Below, piece after piece: positions 26,644 through 36,000 of a stretch of DNA of 64,000 nucleotides. The stretch spans positions 434,001-498,000 of the forward strand of contig NZ_CP108454.1 of NCBI RefSeq assembly GCF_036240795.1. The letters are read 5' to 3'. Position 1 is the first letter of the stretch. Each line of letters opens with the position of its first letter. A program made the translations under genes and the position numbers. The stretch comes from Streptomyces sp. NBC_01268 (lineage in GTDB: Bacteria; Actinomycetota; Actinomycetes; Streptomycetales; Streptomycetaceae). The notes beneath the pieces are model-generated. The model saw only the letters and a program-made list of their open reading frames with translations. It was not told where the DNA came from and did no database searches.

Positions 26644-27594
26644 ATGTGTTCAGAATTGCGGAATCCGGCGCCGCCGCCTCAGACGCGGACACGGGTGAGG
26701 GACAGGTTCGGCGCCGTCCTGACGGCTTCGCTCTCGGTGCTGTTCTTCGAGGCCGCGATCGGGCTGATCGCGGGCTACGTGTGGGGGCAGACCCAGGAAG
26801 CCCCGCCGCTGCCCTACAACGCGATGGGGCTCCTGGTCATGCTGATCGCCGCGCCGTTCGTCGCAGCGGCGGGAGCCGCGCTCGGCGCTCTCGTGACCGT
26901 CTGCGTGATCATGCCGCTGCTGGCCGCGGCCGGCTGGCTCGGCCGCACCGTCTCGGGGCGCGAGGCGTGGTGGTGGATCCCGGCGGCGACCGCCGCCGCC
27001 GTCGCCCCGCCCGCCCTGGCCGTGACGGCCTCCGGGACCGGGCCCCTGACGTGGCTCGGCGCCTGGCTCACGGTGACGACCGTGCTCGCCGCCCCTGCCC
27101 TGGTCGCCCGCAGACTGCTGCTCCCCGACCGCCCACCGCTCTCCGGGGGCTCGATGTTCGGGTGGATCGCACTGTACGGAACGCTCGCCGCCGTCACCGC
27201 CTTCGCCCTCGCGGGCATCGCCCTGTACGCCGGGATCGGATACGAGCCCCCGCAGCTGAACAGGGAGCAGATCGTCGGCACGTACGCCGACGGCAAGGGC
27301 GGCACCCTCACCCTCGCTCCGGACGGCAGGGCCACCGCGAACCGCGTCGACACCTTCGCCTACGACGACTCCGTCGACCCCTTCGAACCCCAGGTCCGCG
27401 CATGCACCGGCAACGGCACCTGGACCTACGACCCGGCCGAGGGCCCGTACGCGCAACAGGTCGACGTCACCATCGACGGCTGCGCCGTCGGTATGGACAG
27501 CTGGAGCGTCTACGGAAGCCTCGAGCACCCCAAGCTGTACGTCTACATCGGCGACCCCGACTCCTGGGACCTCTACACCCTCCGGCACGACTGA
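26644..27594 (+). CDS. Polytopic membrane protein with a C-terminal extracytoplasmic domain
   Basis: 316 aa, ATG at 26644 after GGAGGGG. Five or so hydrophobic helices lie in the first 200 residues (for example LTASLSVLFFEAAIGLIAGYV, LLVMLIAAPFVAAAGAALGAL, WLTVTTVLAAPALVA, YGTLAAVTAFALAGIALYAGI). A soluble beta-rich tail of about 110 residues follows, starting NREQIVGTYADGKGGTLTLAPDG, with two Cys (RACTGNGTW and DGCAVG). The tail resembles small lipocalin-like or META-type domains that read 'G-T-Y-...-L-T-L' but I cannot assign it. It lies 143 bases upstream of the amyloid-signalling pair on the same strand; a link is unproven. Confidence 0.7.
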   Translation: MCSELRNPAPPPQTRTRVRDRFGAVLTASLSVLFFEAAIGLIAGYVWGQTQEAPPLPYNAMGLLVMLIAAPFVAAAGAALGALVTVCVIMPLLAAAGWLGRTVSGREAWWWIPAATAAAVAPPALAVTASGTGPLTWLGAWLTVTTVLAAPALVARRLLLPDRPPLSGGSMFGWIALYGTLAAVTAFALAGIALYAGIGYEPPQLNREQIVGTYADGKGGTLTLAPDGRATANRVDTFAYDDSVDPFEPQVRACTGNGTWTYDPAEGPYAQQVDVTIDGCAVGMDSWSVYGSLEHPKLYVYIGDPDSWDLYTLRHD

Positions 27595-27737
27595 GCCGGC
27601 CGACCCCGGCCAGGAGCCGAGAGCGGCCGGAGAGCCGGAGGCGAGGCCCGCCTCCGTAGCACCGAAGTGCCCTGCCCTCCAAGGAGGTTGAGGCAAGAGC
27701 GTGTCGGCAGCCGGCGGCGTACGATCTACGCGACGGA

Positions 27738-28199
27738 GTGCGAGGGGAGGTGCCGGCGTTGCTGGACGAGGCGATGACGGCTCTGGCCGCGGCGGGCGGA
27801 ACGGCCGTCGTGCAGGCGGCGGGAACGGACGCGTGGGCGGGGTTGCGGCAGGCGATGGCCCGGTTGTTCGGCCGCGGTGACGACCAGCGCGCGAGCACCG
27901 CGCTGGAGCGGCTCGACGGGACGGCCGCTGCCGTGGGTGCGGGCGACGAGGACGATCCCGGACAGGAGCGGGTCCGCCAGGAGGCCCTCTGGCAGGGTCG
28001 GTTCGAGGTCCTGCTGGAGAGTGTCGACGCGGCCGAGCGCGACTCGGTGGTCGCCGCGCTGCGCGCCGTGGTCGCCCCGTACGCCCCACGGGAGCACGAC
28101 GGCCGGGGCGAGGTGTCCGGCAACACGTTCAACGGCCCGGCCATCATGCAGGTCGGCAACGGCAACCGGCAGGACAACCACTTCGGGAACGGTGCGTGA
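27738..28199 (+). CDS. Small helical protein with C-terminal RHIM-like amyloid motif (Bell-type effector candidate)
   Basis: Up to 153 aa. GTG at 27738 opens the frame. TTG at 27759 has the best-placed binding site (GGGGAGG, seven bases upstream) and may be the true start. Residues 10-120 are all-helical (TALAAAGGTAVVQAAGTDAWAGLRQAMARLFGRGD is the opening). The last 27 residues carry GNTFNGPAIMQVGNGN, whose MQVG core at 137-140 fits the RHIM consensus (V/I/M)-Q-(V/I)-G followed by x-x-N. The next gene begins with an almost identical motif and overlaps by GTGA. This matches the bacterial amyloid signalling layout, in which a 'Bell' helical effector is templated by an upstream NLR. Membrane-disrupting or cell-death activity is inferred from the analogy with HeLo/HELL domains, not seen. 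Confidence 0.75.
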   Translation: MRGEVPALLDEAMTALAAAGGTAVVQAAGTDAWAGLRQAMARLFGRGDDQRASTALERLDGTAAAVGAGDEDDPGQERVRQEALWQGRFEVLLESVDAAERDSVVAALRAVVAPYAPREHDGRGEVSGNTFNGPAIMQVGNGNRQDNHFGNGA

Positions 28200-31100
28200 C
28201 CGCCCCACCCGGCGGGGGCGGCTTCTTCGGCAACACGTTCGACGGCCCTGCCGCCGTGCAGATCGGCGACCACAACCAGCAGACCAACACCTTCCATCTG
28301 CACGCCGCCCAGCCGCCACCTCCGCATCCGGCCGCACCGGAGGTGCCCGGATGGTGGGTGGTCGATCGGGCAGAGGCCGATCAGGTCGTCTCCACCGTGT
28401 GCTCGCCCGTCGCCGGCGGGCCGGTGGGGATCACGACCGCGCTGGAGGGTGCGGGCGGCTTCGGGAAGACGACACTGGCCCAGATCGTGCGCGCCAGCCC
28501 CCGGGTGCGGCAGCACTTCCGGGGCGGGGTGTACTTCTTCGTGGTCGGCCGGGGCGCGGACGGCCCGCAAGCCGTCACCCGGCTGGTGCACGACGTCACG
28601 CTCGCCGTCACCGGCAGGGACGTGTCCTTCGACAGCCCGGACCGGGCGGGCGAGTACCTCGGCCGGCTGCTGGACGAGCGCTCCGACCGGCCCACCTTGC
28701 TGATCTTCGACGACGTGTGGACGCAGGAGCAGCTCGACCCCTTCCTCTCGGGCGGCGCGTCCTGCGTGCGGCTGGTCACCACGCGCGTCCCCGCGATCCT
28801 CCCGCCCGACGCGCGGACGGTGCGGGTCGACGCGATGTCCCAGGACCAGGCCCTGCGGGTGCTGACCTGTGAACTGCCGGGCCTGCCCGCGGAGGTGGCC
28901 AGGGACCTCGTGCGGGTCACCGGCGGATGGCCCTTGCTGCTGCGCCTGGCCAACCGGCTGATCAGCAGGCGGGTCCGGACCGGAGCCGACGCGGCCTCCG
29001 CCGCCGCGGACCTGCTGGGAAGCCTGCGCGCGCGAGGCCCGGCCGCGGTGGACCGGCCCACCGCCGTACCCGACCTCGGCGACCCCAGGCAGCGCGCGAC
29101 GACGGTGCGCGCGACCCTCGAGGCCTCGCTCGCGGACCTGAGCGCCGACAGCCGGGCGCGCTTGGCCGAACTGGGGATCTTCGCTCACGGCGAGGCCGCG
29201 CCCCTCCCCGTCGTGGCCACGCTGTGGCGGGCCACGGCGGACCTCGACGAGTGGCGGACACGGGATCTGTGCGCGGACCTCGACGACCTGTCCCTGCTCT
29301 CCGTGGACGACACGGACGCAGGGCGCCTGAGCCTGCACGACGTCATCCGCGACTACCTGCGCGCCGGACTCGGCCCCGAGCGCCTCACCGACCTGCACGC
29401 CACGCTGGTGGACGCCGTCCAGGCCGGCCTGCCCCCGGCCGACCCGCTCACCGCGGCCGCGCCGCACCCGCCTGCCGCGTGGTGGACGTTGACCGACCCG
29501 TACCTGCTCGACCACGCCGTCACCCATCTCCTCGCCGCACACCGCACCGCTCACGCCGAAGCCCTCGCCTGCGACCTGCGCTGGATCGAGACCCGCCTGC
29601 ACCACCGGGGCCCGACCGCCCCCTGGACGGACTGCGCCCGGATACCCACCCCCGCGGCCGCACGGAGGGCGCGCGACCTCTCCAGCGTCACCCACCTGCT
29701 CGGACCGACCGAGCCCGCCCACGCGGTGACCGCGGTCCTGTACAGCCGCCTCCGCCCTCTTCCCGCCTGGCGCGACCAGGTCGCCGCCCGGGAGGACCGA
29801 TGGCCCCACCCCGCTCTCCGCAACCACTGGACACCACCCGACCTGCCGCACCCCGGTCTGCTCCGCACGCTCACCGGCCACACCGGGACGGTGCTCGACA
29901 CGGCGATCGCGCCGGACGGCACCTGGCTCGCCACCACCAGCGAGGACGGGACCGTGCGGATCTGGGACCCGGTCACCGGGCGGGAGACCGGCTGCCTCGG
30001 CAGCCACGCGGACAAGTTGTACCGGGTGGCGATCGCGCCGGACGGCACCTGGCTCGCCACGCTCGGCCGGGACAGGACCGCGCGCGTGTGGGACCCGGCC
30101 ACCGGGCGGGAGATCACCCGTCTCACCGGTGACGCCGAGTCGGTGCACGACGTCGCGGTCGCCCCGGACGACGGCCGGCTCGCCACCGTCGGCGTCGGCG
30201 GGGCGATCCGGACCTGGGACCTGGTCACCGGCGAGGCGACCACCCGTGTCACCGGACACGGCGGTCTCGCGCATCGAGTGGCCATCGCACCGGACGCCGC
30301 ATGGCTGGCCACTGCCGCCGGCGACGGGAACGTACGGCTCTGGGACGCCGACACGGGCCGGCTGACCGCCTGCCTCTCCGGCCACAAGGGCCCGGTGAGA
30401 GGGCTGGCGGTCGCCCCGGACGGCACCTGGCTGGCGAGCACCGGAGACGACAAGACGGTACGCGTCTGGGACGTGGCCACCGGGCGGGAGACCGCCTGCC
30501 TCACCGGCCACACCGGACTCGTGCGCGGGGCCGCGATCGCACCCGACGGGACCTGGCTCGCCACCGCCGGCGACAACACCGTGCGCATCTGGGACCGGGC
30601 CACCGGACAGGAGACCGCCTGCCTCACCGGACCGGCATTCTCGGTGAACGGAGTCGCGATCGCGCCCGACGGCACCTGGCTCGCCACCACGGGCGGCAAC
30701 ACGGCTCAGATCTGGCACCGGGACGCCGGGCAGGACGCCACGCCCCTCACCGGCCACTCCCTCCCGGTGGAGACGGTGGTGGTCGCACCGAAGGGCGCGT
30801 GGCTCGCCGGCTACGGCTACGACGGCCGGGTGCGGATCCGGGACCAGGCCACCGGCCGGGAGACCGCCTGCCTCACCGAACCGTGGGCGAAAGTGGGCGC
30901 GATCGCGCCGGACGGCACCTGGCTCGCCACCGTCCGCTTCGACACGGTGCAGATCTGGGATGCCGCGACCGGCGAGGAGACCGCCCGCCTCACCGGGCAC
31001 GACGGGCCGGTGAACGGGGTGGCGATCGCGCCGGACGGCACCTGGCTCGCCACCACCGGCAACGACGGGACGGTACGGATCTGGGACCCGACCACCGGCG

Positions 31101-31741
31101 GGGAGAGCCGGCGCCTCGCCGGCCACACCGACATGGGGTACGAGGTGACGATCGCTCCCGACGCCACCTGGCTCGCCACCACCGGCAAGGACGGGACGGC
31201 GCGGATCTGGGACCCGGTCACCGGACGGGAGACCGCGCGGTTCCCCGGAGCCGCCCTCTCGGTGTCCTCGGTGGCGATCGCGCCGGACGGCACCTGGTTC
31301 GCCACCAGCAGCGACAGCGGGTCCGTACGGGTCTGGGACCGGGCCACCGGACGGGAAACCGCGCGTGTCACCGGGTACCCCGGCTGGGTGCAGGTCACGG
31401 CGGTCGCGCCGGACGGCACGTGGTTCGCCACCACCGGCGGCTACCACCCGACGGTCTGGCTCTGGGACCGGGCCACCGGCCGGGAGATCACCCGCCTCGT
31501 CGGACACACCGGCCGGGTCACCAGGGTGGCCGTCTCACCGGACGGCGCCTGGCTCGCGACCGCCGGCGACGACGGCACGGTGCGGGTCTGGGACCCGAGG
31601 TCGGGGCGCGCCGCCGCCATGATGCGCACCGACGGGGTCCTGTACTCCTGCGCCTGGACTCCCGAAGGCCACGGAGTCGTCGTCGGCGGCACGCGGGGCG
31701 TGTACGTCTACGCGTTCCACCCCGGCGCTCCTGACGCGTGA
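28196..31741 (+). CDS. NLR-like protein: RHIM-like motif, NB-ARC ATPase and WD40 repeats
   Basis: 1181 aa, GTG at 28196 overlapping the previous stop. Residues 11-32 hold the motif GNTFDGPAAVQIGDHNQQTN (VQIG core 21-24). A Pro-rich linker follows. The NB-ARC NTPase has P-loop GAGGFGKTT (85-93), Walker B TLLIFDDVW, an RLVTTRV sensor with Arg and the GLPA/GWPLLLRLANRL motif; a winged-helix region with SLHDVIRDYLRAGL comes after. From about residue 556 to the end are 14 full WD40 repeats plus a partial one, most reading (I/V)APDGTWLATTG-DGTVRIWD, enough for two seven-bladed propellers. NLRs of this build sense a ligand through the repeats, oligomerise and expose the N-terminal motif to nucleate the partner's amyloid. 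An anti-phage or self-recognition role is inferred. Confidence 0.88.
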   Translation: MTAPPGGGGFFGNTFDGPAAVQIGDHNQQTNTFHLHAAQPPPPHPAAPEVPGWWVVDRAEADQVVSTVCSPVAGGPVGITTALEGAGGFGKTTLAQIVRASPRVRQHFRGGVYFFVVGRGADGPQAVTRLVHDVTLAVTGRDVSFDSPDRAGEYLGRLLDERSDRPTLLIFDDVWTQEQLDPFLSGGASCVRLVTTRVPAILPPDARTVRVDAMSQDQALRVLTCELPGLPAEVARDLVRVTGGWPLLLRLANRLISRRVRTGADAASAAADLLGSLRARGPAAVDRPTAVPDLGDPRQRATTVRATLEASLADLSADSRARLAELGIFAHGEAAPLPVVATLWRATADLDEWRTRDLCADLDDLSLLSVDDTDAGRLSLHDVIRDYLRAGLGPERLTDLHATLVDAVQAGLPPADPLTAAAPHPPAAWWTLTDPYLLDHAVTHLLAAHRTAHAEALACDLRWIETRLHHRGPTAPWTDCARIPTPAAARRARDLSSVTHLLGPTEPAHAVTAVLYSRLRPLPAWRDQVAAREDRWPHPALRNHWTPPDLPHPGLLRTLTGHTGTVLDTAIAPDGTWLATTSEDGTVRIWDPVTGRETGCLGSHADKLYRVAIAPDGTWLATLGRDRTARVWDPATGREITRLTGDAESVHDVAVAPDDGRLATVGVGGAIRTWDLVTGEATTRVTGHGGLAHRVAIAPDAAWLATAAGDGNVRLWDADTGRLTACLSGHKGPVRGLAVAPDGTWLASTGDDKTVRVWDVATGRETACLTGHTGLVRGAAIAPDGTWLATAGDNTVRIWDRATGQETACLTGPAFSVNGVAIAPDGTWLATTGGNTAQIWHRDAGQDATPLTGHSLPVETVVVAPKGAWLAGYGYDGRVRIRDQATGRETACLTEPWAKVGAIAPDGTWLATVRFDTVQIWDAATGEETARLTGHDGPVNGVAIAPDGTWLATTGNDGTVRIWDPTTGGESRRLAGHTDMGYEVTIAPDATWLATTGKDGTARIWDPVTGRETARFPGAALSVSSVAIAPDGTWFATSSDSGSVRVWDRATGRETARVTGYPGWVQVTAVAPDGTWFATTGGYHPTVWLWDRATGREITRLVGHTGRVTRVAVSPDGAWLATAGDDGTVRVWDPRSGRAAAMMRTDGVLYSCAWTPEGHGVVVGGTRGVYVYAFHPGAPDA
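29861..31620 (+). repeat. Fourteen tandem WD40-coding repeats of about 126 bp
   Basis: Units run from LRTLTGHTG to SGRAAA, mostly 40-43 codons each. The strand IAPDGTWLATT is nearly invariant, at DNA level too (for example ATCGCGCCGGACGGCACCTG recurs). Differences cluster in the loops just after LTGH and before TVRIWD. Such near identity points to recent duplication or gene conversion, as in fungal HET NLRs. Confidence 0.85.
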
Positions 31742-31843
31742 TCGTGCGCGAGCCGCCGAGGCCCACTCCCCCCTCGGCAGCTCGTCCGCCCTCCCACCTG
31801 AGCTCGACCGTCAGGGCGGACCGGGCGGTCGGCGCCGGGGCGT

Positions 31844-32497
31844 TCAAGGGCCGCCCGGCGGGGCGCAGGAGGCCGTCGGGCGGAGGGCGAGGGCGGTCGA
31901 CAGGTCGATGCTCAGCTCGCCCGACGAGGTCCTCAGGGCGAGGCGGCCGCCGGCGGTGCGGAGCGGCTCCCCGCAGAAGGAGCCGGCCGGGGTGGTGACG
32001 GTCAGCCGCGGGCCCTCACCGGCCGGGCCGTACCAGGTGAGGGCGACGGCGGACGTGAGCAGCGCCGCGCAGCCGAGCGTGGCCACCACTCCCCGGGTCA
32101 GGGCCCGCGCCGCGCGCAGCGCCTCCTCGTGCCCGGCGGTCACCGGTCCGGCGGGCAGGGTGCCCGGCGCCGGATCGGGCACCACCGACGCCGCCGGCCG
32201 CCCGTGTGCGGCGCGCAGCAGGAGCATCCCGCCCGTCGCCCCGCTGAGCAGCGCGCCCAGCAACAGCCCGCCGACCAGGGCGCCGTAGGGCGCGGCGAGC
32301 GCGCCCACGTCCGTGCGCCCCTTGAGCAGCCCGAATCCGATCAGCCCGAGGAGCAGCGCGCCCAGGCCGTTGCGCCAGGCCAGGGCCGCCGCACGGACCC
32401 GGGGCAGTTCCTCGCGCAGGAGTCGGCGGCCACCTCGTGCGGCCATCAGGTCGGCGGGCGTCCCGGCCGGACCGGAGCGGGCCCGCCACGGTGTCAC
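31844..32497 (-). CDS. Membrane protein, 217 aa
   Basis: GTG at 32497 overlaps the stop of the upstream Cys-rich gene as GTGA. Hydrophobic helices lie at about 45-65 (LGALLLGLIGFGLL), 70-95 (YGALVGGLLLGALLSGATGGMLLL) and 145-165 (VVATLGCAALLTSAVALTWY). A short beta-rich extracytoplasmic tail follows (RLTVTTPAGSFCGEPL, LRTSSGELSIDLS). No family recognised. It is convergent with the NLR gene and forms a two-gene unit with the Cys-rich protein. Confidence 0.65.
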   Translation of the reverse strand: MTPWRARSGPAGTPADLMAARGGRRLLREELPRVRAAALAWRNGLGALLLGLIGFGLLKGRTDVGALAAPYGALVGGLLLGALLSGATGGMLLLRAAHGRPAASVVPDPAPGTLPAGPVTAGHEEALRAARALTRGVVATLGCAALLTSAVALTWYGPAGEGPRLTVTTPAGSFCGEPLRTAGGRLALRTSSGELSIDLSTALALRPTASCAPPGGP

Positions 32498-32796
32498 GGC
32501 GACCGCTCCAGGACGACGTTCCAGTACGCGCCGCAGCCCTCCTCGTCGGCCGGGCGGCCCTCGTGCGGAGCCTCGCACACGCACAGGACCGGCACGGTGA
32601 CGGCCGGCGCGGAGCGGCCCCCCGGGCGCGGGTAGCGGAAGACACGACGGGTGTAGCTGAAGTCGAACGGGCAGGCGCAGCGGGGGCACGAGCCGCTGAG
32701 CACCGCGCCGTCCCGGGTGTCCGACACGCGGAGCCCGGCGGTGTACGCGTCGGCGTAGGACGGGTCGGTGACCTCGCGGTAGGGAAGCAGGGGCAA
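32494..32796 (-). CDS. Small Cys-rich protein, 100 aa
   Basis: Begins with TTG at 32796 after GAAGGTGA. Two CxxC-like groups are visible: SCPRCACPFDFSY and VLCVCEAPHEG, with a later Cys in EEGCGAYW. This spacing suggests a zinc ribbon or knuckle. Function unknown. It overlaps the following membrane-protein gene by four bases, so the two are probably made together. Confidence 0.65.
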   Translation of the reverse strand: MPLLPYREVTDPSYADAYTAGLRVSDTRDGAVLSGSCPRCACPFDFSYTRRVFRYPRPGGRSAPAVTVPVLCVCEAPHEGRPADEEGCGAYWNVVLERSP

Positions 32797-33061
32797 GAGC
32801 GGTCACCTTCCGAAGCGGAGGAGACGGTCAGGGCGGGACGAGGGCCGGTCCGGTGCGTGCGCGGGCCTTGGCCCGCGTCGGTGGCTCCGGGGCGTGCGCA
32901 CGGGGCTTCGACCTCGATCGTGTCACGCGCCCCGCCGAAGGGCCGGGCCCTTCCGGCCATGATCCGGTCGATCGCCGGACGGTTTCCGCTGACTCGCGCG
33001 AGCACGCGCCGCACGCCGCACGAGCGGGCCATGATGAGCCGTATCGGCTTGCTGAGGAGGG

Positions 33062-36000
33062 GTGTTGGGGATCGAAGGCGAAGCGATGGAGTCCCCCGGC
33101 GGTGACATCGGAAGCCGGGTGGCCGACGCGGTGCGGCGGGCCGCGGGCACGAAGGTTCTCCCGATCGGAAAGGAGCCCCCCGCGGCGGCGCCGCCGGCGG
33201 GCGAACGGGACGCACTCATCACGGAGTTCCGCCTGCTGGTACGGGAGCTGGGCGACGGCCCTCCGGGCGCGCCGGCGCTGCTCGCCGCGTGCCTCGAACG
33301 CCTCGGCGCGCTGATCGGCGCCCGGTGGAACGACCGCCGCGAGGAGGCCGACCGCACCGAGGCCGTCCAACTGCTGCGCAGGGCACGGGAAGGGCGCCTG
33401 CTCGACGTCGGGACGCACACCGACGCGGCACGGAACCTGCTCGTACTGCTCGCGGGCCCGTTCACCGAGCGCCGGCCGCTCGGGATGGACATGGTGCAGT
33501 CCATCATCGACGCCTCCGTTCCCCTGGCGAACGGCGGACTCGGCGTCATCGAGTCGGCCCCCGAGATCGAGCGGCTCGTCCACGAGATCGGCGCCGCCAC
33601 GCCCGGCGGGCTGCCCCCGGGCGCGGCGGACTTCCTCGCCTTCCAGACGGACCTCCAGGCCGCACTCCTCTCCAACGACCCGGCGGCTCTGCACGGCGTC
33701 CTGCGTCGGATGGACACCATCGACCCGGGCATGCTGGGGCCCGTCGCTCCGCTCGTGGAGATGATGCGGAAGATGCTGCCGCCCACGGCGGAAGGGCTGT
33801 CGTCCGAAGTGACTCGCCTCCCCACGAGGGAGGAGCAGCAGGAGCTCCGGACGCTGCTCGGGATGCTCACCACGGCCGCCGAGCCCGGCGCCGTCTCCGT
33901 CGAGCAGATGGCCTCCCTGCTCGCCGCCGCCGGGGCCCCCGGTCCGCTCGCGGAGAACCGGATCCCCGGCCCGCTGCTCGCCATGGTCCGCGCGATGCTC
34001 GGCGTGGGCACGGGTGACGCCGCTCAGGTCGAGGCGGCACTCGGTCTGTTGCAGTCCGAGTCCGCCCAGGGCGGGACCGACGACGTCCTCGGCGGACTCG
34101 TGCGCGGAGTGCTGCCCGGGCTGCTCGCCGGGGCCGGCCAGGTCGGCGGCAGTCACGTCGACATGACCGCGGCAGCGAAGCTGCTGGAGAACATCCTCGC
34201 GCCCGGGAACGGGCAGCCGCCTCCCTCACAGCCGTACGGGAACCAGCCCGGCGCCGACGACCTGCTGTGGACCAACCGCAACCTGCTGCTGATGGGGCGC
34301 CTGAACCAGGCCGCCGACGCACAGGACACGACGGCCCTCGACGAACTGATGGGGCAGGTCCTCGACGTCCTCGACGAACTCGACGCACCCGACGAACCCG
34401 ACGAACCCGACGGGATCAAGGACCCCGGCGCGGTCGTCGCCCGGCGGTTCATGCCGCTCTTCCTGCTCTGCTACGGCCACATCGCCCTCGCGCGGGCCAC
34501 CTCCGACGTCGAGCCCCTGCGTCGCGCGGGGCACTACCTGGACCAGGCCTACGAGGCGGCGGAGACCGTGCCGTTCGCGCGGCGGCTCATGGACGCCCTC
34601 GCGGCACCGCTGCTGGCCCTCACCTCGTACCTGGACCCGGATCCCGAACGGGTCGCCGAGGCGGTGGAACGGGCCAGGGCCTCCCTCGAAGGCAACCCCT
34701 TCGTCGCCGACCAGCGGATCCGCACGCGGATGGGCATCGCCCTGGCGCTCTCCCTCCAGGGAGGCGCGGACCGGGATCCCGCGGTCCTCGACGAGGTCAT
34801 CGACGAGCTCGAGCGTGCCCGTGCCGAACTGGACACCGGCACCGCCCAGGTGTCCGCGTCGCTGCACTGGGATCTCGCCGAGGCGTACGCCTCGCGGGCC
34901 GGGAGCGGCGCGGGGCCCGACCTCGACCGCGCCGTCGCCGACGCCCGCGCTTCGCTGCGGGCGACCGCGGACGACGTGCTGCTCCAGGAGGGCGTCCAGC
35001 ACGGTCTGGACGTCGCCCGCGGCGGCGCCGCCCGGGGGCTGCGGGCCGCGTCGTGGGCCGTCCGGGCCGGGCGCCCCGAGGAAGCGGTGTCGTGTCTGGA
35101 GGCCGGACGGGCCCTGGTGCTCGGGGCGGCGGCCGTCTCGGCCACGGTGCCGGAGCGGCTCGTGGAACTCGGCGAGGAGGAACTGGCCCGGCAGTGGCGG
35201 GACGCCCGGCCGGACGGCACGGTCACGGCGCCGGAGCAGGATCCGGAGCGGCTGCTGGCGACGCTGCTCGACGGCGGGCCGAACACCCGGCTGCTGCCCA
35301 GCGGGCTGCGCCGCGAGGTACTGGCGCTGCTGCGGGGACGGAGCGACGGCCGGGTGCCCGAGGACACCGCGCTGGGGGACGCGGTCGCCCGGTCGGGTGC
35401 CGAGGCCCTCGTCTACCTGCTGCCGGGCGAGGCGGCGGGCGAGGGCTGGGCGCTGGTCGTGGCTCCGGGCCGGGACCCCTGGACGTTGTCCCTGCCGGCC
35501 CTGTCCGGGCCGGGCCGGGCACCGGTCGCCGCCTATCTGGAGGCCACGGCCGGGCGTTTCACCGCCCGGCGCGGCGCCGAACGGTGGGAGGCGGCGCTCG
35601 ACGCGCTGTGCGACTGGGCGGGCGAGCACGTCATGAGCCCCGTCCTGGACGCGCTCGGGCTGTGGGAACGGGGCCTGGGCGAGGCCGGTCTGCTCGACGG
35701 CGCGGCCTCCACCGCCCCACCGGTGCGGCTGGCCGTCGTCGCCTGCGGGAACCTGGGGGTGGTGCCGTGGCAGGCGGCCCGGCTCCCCGTGCCCGACCGG
35801 TGGCGGGCCGCCGGCGCACCCGCGACCGTACGGGCCTGCGAGACCGCCGTGCTCACCTACGCCGCCTCCGGACGGGAGTTCCTCCGGGCGGTACGCGCCC
35901 GGCGGCTGCCGCTCGACCAGGGCCAGGCGCTGGTCTGCGTACCGGCCGATCTGGACATGGCCGAGGACGAGGTCCTCGCCGTCCACGACGCCTACTACCC

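Noticed and set aside
27467..31507. Minus-strand open frame of 1346 codons across the NLR gene
   Set aside because: It mirrors the WD40 repeats on the other strand (repeating Gly-Glu-Pro and Arg-Arg-Asp units), has no start signal and no domain; the plus-strand NLR is clear.
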